From positions 1,426,001 to 1,490,000 of the forward strand of contig JADJPZ010000004.1 in the NCBI GenBank assembly GCA_016713025.1: a DNA stretch of 64,000 bases, written 5' to 3'. Below are positions 47,327 through 57,300 of the stretch, in pieces. How positions within the stretch are numbered: the first letter of the stretch is position 1; each line of letters starts with the position of its first letter. Source of the DNA: Saprospiraceae bacterium (GTDB lineage Bacteria > Bacteroidota > Bacteroidia > Chitinophagales > Saprospiraceae). Under the pieces are notes generated by a model. It made no database searches and was not told the origin of the DNA. It was given only the letters and a program-made list of their open reading frames with translations. Made by a program: the position numbers and the translations under genes.

Positions 47327-47365
47327 AAAAAAAGCCCTTCCCCAAATATGGCGAAAGGCTTTTTT
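47327..47365. terminator. Bidirectional intrinsic terminator between the RRM gene and glnN
   Basis: The arms AAAAAAGCC-CTTC and GAAAGGCTTTTTT pair with one mismatch around CCCAAATATGGC. A run of A on the left and of T on the right allows use from both strands, matching the convergent genes. Confidence 0.75.
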
Positions 47366-47387
47366 ATGATCTTAAACTAACAGTATT

Positions 47388-49577
47388 TTATCTTGTGAAG
47401 AGTAATTCTCTGTACTTAGTCAACGGCCAGATTTCATCATCGATCAGGAGTTCCAATTTATCACAGGCATATCTGATGACATCAAAGTAAGGCTTCACTT
47501 TGTTACAGTATGCTACTGCCTTTTTATCAGCATGGTCAATTTTGTTTGCAACTTTACGCTCTTCAGTCATTTTTTCTACATTTGAAATGATGGAGCTGAT
47601 GTGTCCTGAAATTTGCTTTATTAGATTGATTTGTTCAGAAGCATATTGTTCAAAATCCTTACCAAAGATATCTTTCAACCCCTGCACATTTTCTATCAGC
47701 TTGTTTTGGTAACTTACCGCTGTAGGGATTACATGATTTCTTGCGATATCACCAAGAATACGACCTTCTATTTGCACTTTTTTAATATATTCTTCAAGTT
47801 CAATCTCATACCTTGCTTCCACCTCAATTTTGTTCATGATCTTATGCTTCTCAAATAAATCAAGGGTGTTTTTGTGAACCATCACTTTTAATGCTTCAGG
47901 TGTGGTTTTAAAATTGCTCAATCCACGACCTTCAGCTTCCTTGACCCATTCGTCGCTATAGCCATCACCTTCAAACCTTATTTTTTTGGACTCCTTGATC
48001 AATTCTCTCAACACATTAAAGATGGCATCATCCTTTTTCATGTTTTTGTTCTCAATCAAGTCATCTACTTGATTTTTAAACTTATACAATTGGTCAGCCA
48101 CTATAAGGTTCAAAATTGTCATCGCTTTTGCACAATTGGCAGAAGAACCCACGGCACGGAATTCAAACTTATTACCTGTAAAGGCAAATGGAGATGTTCG
48201 GTTTCTGTCAGTATTGTCAAGAAGGATTTCCGGAATTTTTCCAACAACGTTTAATTTAAGTTCCGTTTTTTCTTCAGGAGACAAACTTCCGTCTGACACG
48301 TTTTCTAGTTCGTCAAGCACCTGGCTCAGGTGTTTTCCGATAAATACTGAAATGATGGCCGGAGGCGCCTCATTTGCTCCTAGACGGTGGTCATTATTGG
48401 CAGAAGCTATAGATGCTCTGAGCAGGTCAGCATTATCATGTACTGCTTTTATAGTATTTATAAAAAATGTCAGAAACTGCAAATTGCTTTTAGGTGTTTT
48501 GCCCGGACCAAGCAGGTTGACTCCAGTGTCGGTAGCAAGAGACCAATTGTTATGTTTTCCGGATCCATTGACTCCCGCAAATGGCTTTTCATGAAATAAC
48601 ACTTTAAAGTTGTGCCTTCCAGCTACTTTACTCATGATATCCATCAATAATGAATTGTGATCTACGGCAAGATTGGCCTCTTCAAACAAAGGTGCCAGCT
48701 CAAATTGGTTTGGAGCGACTTCATTGTGTCGGGTTTTAACCGGTACTCCAAGTTTGATGCACTCTATTTCCAGTTCACGCATATATGCAAGGGCTCTCTC
48801 CGGAATTGAACCAAAGTAGTGATCTTCTAATTGTTGACCTTTTGCCGCTTCGTGGCCCAGAAGCAATCTACCGGCCATCATTAAATCAGGGCGTGTAGAA
48901 GCAAGTGCACTGTCTACAAGAAAGTACTCCTGTTCCCAACCCAAAGTCGAAATTACTTTATTTACATTCTTATCAAAATATCTGGCTACTTCAGTTGCAG
49001 CTTCATCTACTGAATGTAATGCTCTTAACAAAGGAACTTTATTATCCAATGCTTCACCGGTGTAGGATACAAAAATGGTTGGAATACAAAGAGTTGTCCC
49101 AATAATAAATGCAGGAGACGTAGGATCCCAGGCAGAATATCCTCGTGCTTCAAAGGTATTTCTGATACCACCATTTGGAAAACTCGATGCATCAGGCTCT
49201 TGTTGAACCAACTGACCTCCATCAAATTTGTCTATGGCAGTACCGTCACCTGCAGGTTCAAAAAAAGCGTCGTGTTTTTCAGCAGTACCACCTGTAAGGG
49301 GCTGAAACCAGTGAGTGTAATGTGTCGCACCCTTGGAGATTGCCCATGCCTTCATGGCCGAAGCAACATTTTCAGCTACTTTTCTGTCGATTTTTTTACC
49401 ATGGTTGGTTGCATCGATCACAGCATTATATGCATCCTTCGGCAAAAAATGCTTCAGGCTTGATAAATTAAAAACATTCAATCCATACAATTCTGATCTT
49501 CTTGATGCAGGTTCTGTAATTTGAACAGGCTTTCGATCAAGGCTTAACTTTACAGCTTCAAATCTAAGTGTTGACAT
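47388..49577 (-). CDS. glnN: Glutamine synthetase type III
   Basis: The 729-residue product has the length of GSIII, which is far longer than GSI. It starts MSTLRFEAVKLS and contains FWFQPLTGGTAEKHDAFFEP-type sequence (HYTHWFQPLTGGTAEKHD), the ATP-binding VNGSGKHNNWSLATDTG, EVAPNQFELAPLFE, and RLGANEAPPAIISVF. The C-terminus is a helical region (EARYEIELEEYIKKVQ). The enzyme makes glutamine from glutamate and ammonia and forms double-ring dodecamers. No nearby regulator was seen. The downstream terminator is shared with the RRM gene. Confidence 0.96.
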   Translation of the reverse strand: MSTLRFEAVKLSLDRKPVQITEPASRRSELYGLNVFNLSSLKHFLPKDAYNAVIDATNHGKKIDRKVAENVASAMKAWAISKGATHYTHWFQPLTGGTAEKHDAFFEPAGDGTAIDKFDGGQLVQQEPDASSFPNGGIRNTFEARGYSAWDPTSPAFIIGTTLCIPTIFVSYTGEALDNKVPLLRALHSVDEAATEVARYFDKNVNKVISTLGWEQEYFLVDSALASTRPDLMMAGRLLLGHEAAKGQQLEDHYFGSIPERALAYMRELEIECIKLGVPVKTRHNEVAPNQFELAPLFEEANLAVDHNSLLMDIMSKVAGRHNFKVLFHEKPFAGVNGSGKHNNWSLATDTGVNLLGPGKTPKSNLQFLTFFINTIKAVHDNADLLRASIASANNDHRLGANEAPPAIISVFIGKHLSQVLDELENVSDGSLSPEEKTELKLNVVGKIPEILLDNTDRNRTSPFAFTGNKFEFRAVGSSANCAKAMTILNLIVADQLYKFKNQVDDLIENKNMKKDDAIFNVLRELIKESKKIRFEGDGYSDEWVKEAEGRGLSNFKTTPEALKVMVHKNTLDLFEKHKIMNKIEVEARYEIELEEYIKKVQIEGRILGDIARNHVIPTAVSYQNKLIENVQGLKDIFGKDFEQYASEQINLIKQISGHISSIISNVEKMTEERKVANKIDHADKKAVAYCNKVKPYFDVIRYACDKLELLIDDEIWPLTKYRELLFTR

Positions 49578-49993
49578 AATATTAGTTTAAAAATTAAGTG
49601 GGTTTAGATTAATATAAATAGTAAATAATTTCAAATGATAAATAATATTCTATCAAAATACCCTGAAAATTTCAGGCACACATTTAAAATATTATATTAT
49701 TTAACCAGTGCACCCCTAAAATATATAGGGTATTCTAAAATTTAGTGCAAATGTAATTAAATTATATTATTTAAATAGAATTGTACTTAAATATGATTTG
49801 TTATCTTCAAATACAAATTATTGAATTTAAAATATTCACAATCAATTATTTATATTGAAATAATTCATTATCTCAAAGCCACAAAAAATAAACAACTTTA
49901 CAGTATTTTTAGATTTCTAGTAATGTCTTTTACTCATGTAGCTGTAAAAAGAAAAGAAGTGATTGATAATTCATAAAATAGCCTACAAAAATA
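49578..49993. other. AT-rich upstream region of glnN
   Basis: A 416-base gap with no gene. A TACATTTG box on the minus strand (49748-49755) fits a -7 element about 170 bases upstream of the glnN start, but no -33 TTG is at the right distance. No hairpin or repeat stands out. A nitrogen-regulated operator would be expected somewhere here but cannot be pointed to. Confidence 0.35.
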
Positions 49994-50458
49994 TTAAATC
50001 TTTTTAATTACATCTTGAATGATTTCATATTCATAACCCTTCGAAAGTGCAAAGTCAGTAAGTTTTTTTAGTCTGTCAAATTGATTTTTGAAAGTGGCAG
50101 ATGTAATTTTCTTTTCTATTATTTTTTCCAAAATCTGAATATAATCGTTCTCATCAATTTCCTTAAGTGCTTCATTGATACAGTAATTTGACACTTTTCT
50201 GAGTTTTAACTCATGCATGATTTTATTTCTTCCCCAATTTTTCATTCTGAACTTTCCTCTTGCATAAGTCTTTGCAAATCTTTCTTCGTTGAGAAAATCA
50301 TTGGAAATAAGATCTGCAATAAGCTCTTCAAGTAAATCTCCATAGATTCCATGCTCGATCAGTTTGAATCTAACTTCCTGATGGCATCGTTCTTGTAAAG
50401 CACAATACTTTTGAATATTGAGTACAGCCTCATCACGAGACCAATATTGTTTATTCAT
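49994..50458 (-). CDS. recX: Regulatory protein RecX
   Basis: This 154-residue all-helical protein starts MNKQYWSRDEAVLNIQKYCAL. RecX-type three-helix repeats follow: ERCHQEVRFKLIEHG and ISNDFLNEERFAKTYARGKFRMKNWGRNKI carry the family's DxRFAxxyxrgK pattern. A last repeat ends YEIIQDVIKKI. RecX binds RecA filaments and limits recombination and the SOS response. recA is not in the window. The gene is solitary. Confidence 0.88.
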   Translation of the reverse strand: MNKQYWSRDEAVLNIQKYCALQERCHQEVRFKLIEHGIYGDLLEELIADLISNDFLNEERFAKTYARGKFRMKNWGRNKIMHELKLRKVSNYCINEALKEIDENDYIQILEKIIEKKITSATFKNQFDRLKKLTDFALSKGYEYEIIQDVIKKI

Positions 50459-50468
50459 ATTTTAGAGG

Positions 50469-50627
50469 ATGTTTAAATTTTGTTTTTGAATTACAAAATG
50501 AGCTTATTTTGAGCGAAAAAAGGCAAATTTTGCATTCCGCCGCTTCTTAAGGGCAATTCGCCTAAAAATTTAACGAATTGGCAGCCAAAATAAGACATTT
50601 TATGGCTAAAGGATAAATTTTAAACAT
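50469..50627. repeat. MITE-like palindromic element, family D
   Basis: The left arm begins ATGTTTAAATTTTG and includes AAAATGAGCTTATTTTG. Read from the other side, the right arm begins ATGTTTAAAATTT and includes AAAATGTCTTATTTTG. The centre has CCGCCGCTTCTTAAGGGC. The element is about 159 bp and lies directly upstream of recX. It has no coding capacity. Confidence 0.55.
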
Positions 50628-50645
50628 AGTCTTACAAAACAAAAA

Positions 50646-50667
50646 GGCAGATCGGGACCGACCTGCC
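50646..50667 (-). terminator. Intrinsic terminator after the serine hydrolase gene
   Basis: A 10-bp stem (50646-50655 with 50658-50667, one G-U pair) and a 2-base loop are followed on the minus strand by TTTTTGTTTT. It lies 120 bases beyond the stop of the serine hydrolase. Confidence 0.7.
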
Positions 50668-50786
50668 AACAATTAAGGGTGTTAATATGAATCTGAGCCA
50701 AATATAAGCTGATTTATAATAACATTTTAATATCATAGATTATTTTTTTTAAAAAAAAGTCAAAATAAAATTAGTATTGAATGACA

Positions 50787-52349
50787 TCACCTCAATTCTG
50801 TCAAGCGGTAATCCTGGATGAGCGGTGGATTTTCAGGGCTAAGCGTAAAATAAACCTGTAAAGAGCCATCGGTACCTTCAATTTTGAATGAACCTCTAAG
50901 ATTATTTTCCGGGACCAGGTCATGGACTTTTTTGATTTTACCTATTTTCAAATATAGTTCCTGACTTTGGTTTCTCAGTTTTTCTAAAATGAAGTCAGGG
51001 AAAAAATTTTCGGCAAAAATCTTAGAATTCTGTGCATTTTTCCAATCTGGTAAAAAGTTCATTAGTTCCAATTTTCTTTGCTGTAGAATTTTTGAGGTAT
51101 TAAAGTTTCGGGGCTTCAATTCAGCTTGTTTTACTATAGCATCTATGACTTGCATATTGACTCCACTTGTACCAGCGTAAGTTCTGTTAGCAAGTGAGAT
51201 CACCCCGATGCCATATTCAGGCAAGATCATCCAATGACTCCCGAAACCAGGAAGCCCACCACTATGTCCGATATAAATTTTGTCATCACAATCCTTGGTC
51301 CATCTTAATCCATAGCCGTATGCATTGGCTGTGGCGCACTGTCTTCCATCAGGATACTTATAAGCTGGATTAAAATTGCTAAAATTCCAGGGTTTGTGCA
51401 TTTCCCGAATACTTTGCCTTTTGATTGGTTGCTGATCTTGGTCAGATCTTGGTGGCCATGCCTTAAGATGACAAGCCATATATTGTGCAAATTCATCTAT
51501 AGATGAGATCATTGAGCCCATCGCTCCCCAAGATCCATTAGGATGATCATGCAGCAGCTGTTCTTCCATATACTTACCATCAAGCCATCTATATCCATGT
51601 GCCAGTTGGTCTTTATTGACACGATCATACTCCCAATCTGTTGATGGCATACCAAGAGGAAATAATATATGCTTTTTGATATAGTCCTGATATGGCATCC
51701 CCGACACCAGAGTGATGATCCGTCCGAGTAATGCATAACCCAGATTACTGTATTCATATTGGTAATCAGGGATTGTAGAAAAAGAGACTTTATTTTTCAA
51801 AAGTTCTGAGAGTTCTTCATCAGAATCCTGTAATTGCCTGTCTCCCCACGGATTGTCTTCAGGAAAGCCGGCACTATGAGTAAGACAATGTCTGATCGAA
51901 ACCAAAGGCGCATCATTCGTAAGGGTATTTTGCAATTTAAATTCAGGGATATATTTTTCCACGGGATCATCAAGTTGAATTTTTCCTGCTTCTTTTAGAT
52001 GCATGATGGCCATAGCCGTCACACTCTTACTCATAGAAGCGATTCTGAACATAGATTTTGAAGTAGCAGGTATCTTTTTTAGCACATCGGTGTAACCATA
52101 ATTACCTGAATGAAACAATCTGCCATCTACCACTATTCCGTACGAAAGCCCCGGATAATTATTTTTAATAGCGATAGCTTTATAAATACTGTCTATTTTT
52201 GGTAAAGTCTTTCGTATTTTATTTATACGCGATGAGTCTACAAAATCAGAAAATAAATTTGACTGTCCATTGACTCCATAGCAATTAAACAATAAAATCC
52301 CTATACTCAGAATAGGGATATATAAACGTCGAAACATATTTTTATTCAT
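50787..52349 (-). CDS. Serine hydrolase of the beta-lactamase class C family
   Basis: The 520-residue product has a signal peptide (residues 1-28, ending VNG). The SxxK nucleophile motif is in ASMSKSVTAMAIMHL near residue 108, and the YxN motif in YEYSNLGYALLG near residue 205. The HxG-type third motif is IGHSGGLPGFG near residue 355. Length, with a ~130-residue C-terminal extension beyond the hydrolase, fits the secreted serine hydrolases of Bacteroidota rather than true AmpC. The substrate is unknown (D-amino acid peptide or ester). Antibiotic resistance should not be inferred. Confidence 0.88.
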   Translation of the reverse strand: MNKNMFRRLYIPILSIGILLFNCYGVNGQSNLFSDFVDSSRINKIRKTLPKIDSIYKAIAIKNNYPGLSYGIVVDGRLFHSGNYGYTDVLKKIPATSKSMFRIASMSKSVTAMAIMHLKEAGKIQLDDPVEKYIPEFKLQNTLTNDAPLVSIRHCLTHSAGFPEDNPWGDRQLQDSDEELSELLKNKVSFSTIPDYQYEYSNLGYALLGRIITLVSGMPYQDYIKKHILFPLGMPSTDWEYDRVNKDQLAHGYRWLDGKYMEEQLLHDHPNGSWGAMGSMISSIDEFAQYMACHLKAWPPRSDQDQQPIKRQSIREMHKPWNFSNFNPAYKYPDGRQCATANAYGYGLRWTKDCDDKIYIGHSGGLPGFGSHWMILPEYGIGVISLANRTYAGTSGVNMQVIDAIVKQAELKPRNFNTSKILQQRKLELMNFLPDWKNAQNSKIFAENFFPDFILEKLRNQSQELYLKIGKIKKVHDLVPENNLRGSFKIEGTDGSLQVYFTLSPENPPLIQDYRLTELR

Positions 52350-52571
52350 AGAATTTAGTTTGCAAAATATTTTTGATATCAGACATTAATAAAGGGGAAT
52401 TTAAATTTTAAGGTGTGAGAGGAAGTGATGATATTTTATATAAGTTCTGATATAGATTTCTGGCATTAAGCACCTATTTTAGAATTTATAATATTCAAAG
52501 GTACAAAATGATTTTTTACTTTTCAGGCATTAAAATTAAATTATTTTATCATCAATTATGCTCCAATCAAA

Positions 52572-52607
52572 AAAGCACTTTCTGAATAATGTTTCAGAAA
52601 GTGCTTT
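52572..52607 (-). terminator. Strong intrinsic terminator after the outer-membrane barrel gene
   Basis: A perfect 15-bp stem (52572-52586 with 52593-52607, core GCACTTTCTGAA) is followed on the minus strand by a T6 run. The rest of the 313-base gap between this gene and the serine hydrolase shows nothing else. Confidence 0.85.
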
Positions 52608-52662
52608 GATGATGTTTTAGTTTTTAAGTCAAGGATTCTCCCAGCAATTTTGGCCTAAATTA

Positions 52663-53349
52663 CTAGAATACATGGGCATAGCCTGCTGAAACATTGAAGC
52701 CCTGATTCTTGATGCGGAGATCCACCAATGGATTATCCAGCATGTTTGTAAATCCTAAATTATATCTTGCATCTGCAAAGAGCTTGCCGTTGCCGGCTTT
52801 GATTTCGCCACCGGCTCCCAATACCCCTGAAATCTCCCATCTCTGGTATATATCATTGCTCAGATTTATGTTTACTCTGGGAAGATTGATATCAATCAGT
52901 AATGATGCAACGGGTCTCAATTCAGCATTGGCCGCATATGCTACATTGGGACCAGCAATAAAATAAGCTTTAGCCAATTCTGTACCTACACTATACTTGA
53001 GCAACATTGGTAATTCAAGATAATTGATCCGTGTCCTTGCTTTTGCACCTAAAGGCATTTCCACACCCAGCACATCGACATCAAAAGATTGTGATACGGT
53101 GAAACCCTTCTGAATGTAGTTCAATTCAGGTCTGAAGGAAAGCCCTCCTTTGACAGGAATTTCTGTTACAAACCCAAGAGTGTACCCTGTGAAAGTTGTT
53201 TGTTCAGGAGCAAGATTGCCTATCAGGCCGTCAACTCTTGAATCCGCAAAATTAGCACCACCCTTGATACCAACGGAAATTTGTGCATTGATCTGGTAAA
53301 AAAACACCATCATAGTGATGATACTGTAAAATCTTTTGTTCTGTTTCAT
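52663..53349 (-). CDS. Outer-membrane beta-barrel protein (porin family)
   Basis: The protein has 228 residues and a signal peptide ending INAQ. It follows the Bacteroidota OMP_b-brl pattern: ISVGIKGGANFADSRV, then SFRPELNYIQKGF, then NYLELPMLLKYSVG, then AYFIAGPNVAYA. The C-terminus GFNVSAGYAHVF ends in an aromatic residue, the outer-membrane insertion signal. Alternating strands suggest 8 to 10. It is probably a small barrel of unknown role. A strong terminator follows, so it is a single-gene unit. Confidence 0.87.
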   Translation of the reverse strand: MKQNKRFYSIITMMVFFYQINAQISVGIKGGANFADSRVDGLIGNLAPEQTTFTGYTLGFVTEIPVKGGLSFRPELNYIQKGFTVSQSFDVDVLGVEMPLGAKARTRINYLELPMLLKYSVGTELAKAYFIAGPNVAYAANAELRPVASLLIDINLPRVNINLSNDIYQRWEISGVLGAGGEIKAGNGKLFADARYNLGFTNMLDNPLVDLRIKNQGFNVSAGYAHVF

Positions 53350-53507
53350 GACTTATTGTTTTTGTTTTCAAAAATGAATTGTTGTAAAATGTTTACAACT
53401 ATTTACATTTCTAAAACGGAATATAATAAGTCCAAATCGTTAAAAAAACAGTAAAGAAATCAACAGAAAGGTTAAAAAATATTAACTGTTTCTTTATAAC
53501 CCACGCC

Positions 53508-54053
53508 CTAAAGTTGCGGACCTCCGTATAAATACAATTCAATGAGGTTTTTTTCAAAATCTTTTACAGCCTTATCTTTGATCAATGATTTATCATATTC
53601 GATAATCAAAAGACCTTGCTTATCAACTTCTACATATATCTGATTGTACAACGGATTGGAATCAGAATGCACAGCTTTGAACCTGTCGTCAGGGAATTTT
53701 GAAAATTTGGAAATGCCATCCATGCCTGGTATTCCATTTTTTATCAATCCTTCAAACAACGCATCGGAAGTCGCACTCGAATCTTTATTGGGCTCAACAG
53801 TTAGATTTATTAGTGGTAAGGGCTTAGGTGTCACATTTTTATAATATGTACAAACTTTTTGCTGCGGCGTGTTAGTTACTGTCTGAAAGATCATATCTAT
53901 GACAGAAATGCCACATAATTTTGCAACATCAGGTTGTTTGGCCATATCACATGGCAAACTTGATATGTCAAAAAGGATAGGTTGTTGCTTTTGACCTTTT
54001 GAACAACCGAAAATAATTACCACAAGGAAGGTCATGTATAAAATTGATCTCAT
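53508..54053 (-). CDS. Hypothetical lipoprotein (181 aa)
   Basis: The start is ATG 54053 (MRSILYMTFLVVIIFGCSKG), which gives a lipoprotein signal with the lipobox cysteine at residue 17; a longer frame from 54134 has no support. The mature part is mixed alpha-beta with SLPCDMAKQPDVAKLCG, two cysteines that could form a disulfide, and LIIEYDKSLIKDKAVKDFEKN near the end. No family is recognised. It lies divergent from the large T9SS peptidase gene across 268 bases. Confidence 0.65.
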   Translation of the reverse strand: MRSILYMTFLVVIIFGCSKGQKQQPILFDISSLPCDMAKQPDVAKLCGISVIDMIFQTVTNTPQQKVCTYYKNVTPKPLPLINLTVEPNKDSSATSDALFEGLIKNGIPGMDGISKFSKFPDDRFKAVHSDSNPLYNQIYVEVDKQGLLIIEYDKSLIKDKAVKDFEKNLIELYLYGGPQL

Positions 54054-54234
54054 AAAAATGAAAAGTTTTAAAATTAAGGTGCAAAGATAATATTGTATTT
54101 CAAAAAAACTGAAAAGGAAAAAATTAAGGTGCAAATTTACTTGAACTCGACCAGTCGCATCTTCATCGCATTTTTTAGATTTATATCAGGATACGTAATA
54201 AGAAACTCATTTAAGGTATCAACACAAAACCATG

Positions 54235-54321
54235 AATTTGGGCATTAATTTGATAAATTTTAATATTTAACATATTAATTATGAAATTGAACCGTTAGTA
54301 TATTAATTTTATGCCCAAATT
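54235..54321 (+). promoter_or_regulatory. Inverted repeat ending at the start codon of the T9SS metallopeptidase
   Basis: AATTTGGGCATTAATTT at 54235-54251 pairs with AATTTTATGCCCAAATT at 54305-54321 at 14 of 17 positions across a ~53-base loop. The right arm touches the ATG at 54322. If it is in the transcript it could hide the translation start. It could instead be an operator or a small palindromic repeat. Confidence 0.4.
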
Positions 54322-57300
54322 ATGAATTTAGTTTTTATGGTTTATACAACACGGATTTATTCAATGGTCATGTTTCTCTTAGCTATGATCTGCACTGCAA
54401 ACGCACAAATCGAACCACCAAAAAACCTGTATCAAGCTGTAAAGGAGAATAACCACTTTATAAAAATTGATTTTAACAAATATTTACTTCAGGCAAAAGG
54501 AACTGACAACCGCTCTCCGCTTTTTTTTGATTTGCCTCTTCAAAACGTATCATATCAGATAAAAGCTGTACCAAACTATATAACAGATGCTGAATTCAGA
54601 CGATTGTACCCTGATATTTATACATATGACTTTACATGTGAAAATGATCAAAATATTAATGGTACAATTACCATTTCAAGCACTGGTGTTTATTTTACAA
54701 TAAGGCAAAGTGGCAAACTCATAACAATTTATCCTTCAAAAAACCCAACAGACAAAGATTTGCATTATGTAGATTATGGAAAAACGCAAAATAACCCATT
54801 GACACCATACTGCGGATCTAACCATATAGATCACAACACAAAAAAACCTTTTTTCAAATCAACGGGAGGATTAAGGTCTGATATTTCCATCGGTGAGCGA
54901 AAATACAATTATCGGATGGCAGTGGTTGCAACAGGTGAATTTTATTTAAATAATGGTAATAATGATACAGAAGTTATGACAGCGGTAGTTAATTCTGTAA
55001 ATAGTCTCAATGCCATCTTTAATAATGAGTTATCCTTTAAATTCACCTTAGGCAACCGTATTCACTTATTTAAAGATCCTGCAGCCGACCCATTTCTTCC
55101 CGATATGGCAGGTGGCGTTGATAGAACACAGCAGGCTGGAATTGAGATTCCAAAAGTAATTGACATTAATAGTTTTGATATTGGGCATGTATTCCATACA
55201 CATAAGCAAGGTGATAACTGGACTACAGGTGGGCTTGCAAATTTTAATTCAGTCTGTTCTTCCACTAAAATTGAAAATCAGTTTGTAAAAGCAAGTGGGT
55301 GGAGTGGTAGTTTTAATAATAAAGATGTCTATTGGATCAATCTACTGGCACACGAAGTTGGTCATCAGTTTGGAGCCACACATACTTTCAATGGTTCCGG
55401 ACAAGAGTGCGATAATACAATCGATTCAGGAACGGCTGTAGAAATTGGCAGCGGTAGCACGATTATGTCTTATTTTGGTGCATGCGAATCAACGCAAAAC
55501 ATACCTTGGGCAGGAGCAGTCGATAACTACTTCCATGCAATCAGTCTCGAGCAGATGTACCGCTATGTATATCAAGGAGCAGGTGGAAATTGCGCAGGTC
55601 CTTTGATAAGTCAAAACAAAATACCTCAGGTGGAAGCGAACCCATGTATGGCAACACTAACCATTCCCAAAAGCACTCCTTTTTTCTTGAAAGCCCGAGG
55701 TACCTGGACAGATACTGATATACACACTTATAGTTGGGAGCAAATAGACGAAGACGGTTCCGGTATTAAACCTACTCAAGGACAAATTGGGGCTGCTGCA
55801 GCCAATTCGCTTAAGTCTCCCCTATTCAGGTCATTTCCTCCTTCTGTCAATTCTTTCAGGTACTTTCCTTCGTTAGATGTTTTAAATTCAGCATCAGGAA
55901 GTAGCCCTTTTGAAGTACTGCCTGCAATAGCAAGAGAGCTCAATTTTAATGTTTCGATAAGAGATAACAATCCTGATGGAGGAGCTATCTCCAATGATGA
56001 TTTAACGATTCAAGTGTCAGCTACAGGACCCTTGCGAATTACTAAACCTGATGGAGGTCAAACACTTACCGCCGGTCAAACAGAATTATTGACATGGAAT
56101 ACTAATGGCAGCAATACCTTATGCAATAAAGCAAGAATAAGAATGTCCACTGATGGTGGTAAAACATTCCCGTTGATCATCGCAGAAAACGTCGTTTATG
56201 CTTCAGGGAGTTTTGCATATAATATTCCACAGAATTTTGTGTCCACTACAAATGCTAAAATAATGGTCGAATGTATGGATTATGATTGTTTTACCTTCTT
56301 TGATATTTCAGATGCTACATTCAGGATCAATAGTTCTTGTGCTCCAAATGAGAGTATATTGTGTACTACGGATAGTTTGAAAGCTGAAAAAGGAAGTGAA
56401 ACCCTAAATCTAAATATGCCAGCGATTACGGGACTACAATTAAATTCTCTTTCTAAAACATTAAAAGTCTCCGACCCATTAGGAAATGTTTCGGTATTTA
56501 CAAATGACTTTAATGCTTGTAAAACTGTATCTACATCGAACTATTTTCAAAAATCAAAAATTGCTGTTACAAAGACGGGGACATACAAATTCAGGATTGA
56601 TGGCGGAGGCTTTGTATCTATTTTCAGTCCGAATTTTACAGCATCATCAGGTTGTAACGGTTTTGTATCCTCTTCCGCGCGTGAGTCACTTACCCCAGGC
56701 ATCAATCGTTCATCGACCTGGAGCGTAGATCTGAGATCCTGCACAGATTACGAAGTGGTATTTTATAGTTTTGGCCAATTACCTGTTACAGTTTCATTAA
56801 TAACAGAATCCGGGCCGGGAATTGTGTTTGAGCCGTCAACAAGTTTGCCTAATGGTTATGAACATGTATTTCTATTAGTAGATAAAGTTTCAGGTAATAT
56901 CGTTAAAGCAGGTAGTTCTACTGATTTTCGCACGACTCTTCCCGGATCCTACACCTTGTTTTCATCAGTTATCCCAACTTCTGTCAACAACAATACACTT
57001 TTAAACCAACAGTATAGTCAGGTCTTGCAAACGGCATGTATCAGTCGCCAGCTCAACAATAGGGATATAACCATTTTGCCCACTTGTGAAATCAAAAACA
57101 TCATCGCAGGAGCACAGACTGCTTGTGTACCATCCAACAATCTTTATACTCAAACATTAACTCTTACTTATGAAAATCCACCGTCAACAGGTAAGATCAA
57201 TATCAATGGGCAGCTTTTTGATATCACCACAAGCCCACAGAATGTTATACTTGCTGGTTTGGATTCAGACAGTAAACCAGTGAATATTACTGCTTTTTTT

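Noticed and set aside
48136..48594. Plus-strand frame of 152 residues inside glnN
   Set aside because: Antisense to the conserved ATP-binding and catalytic part of glutamine synthetase III; no independent support.
50787..52349. True class C beta-lactamase (AmpC)
   Set aside because: SxxK and YxN are present but the length, C-terminal extension and Bacteroidota context fit a general secreted serine hydrolase.
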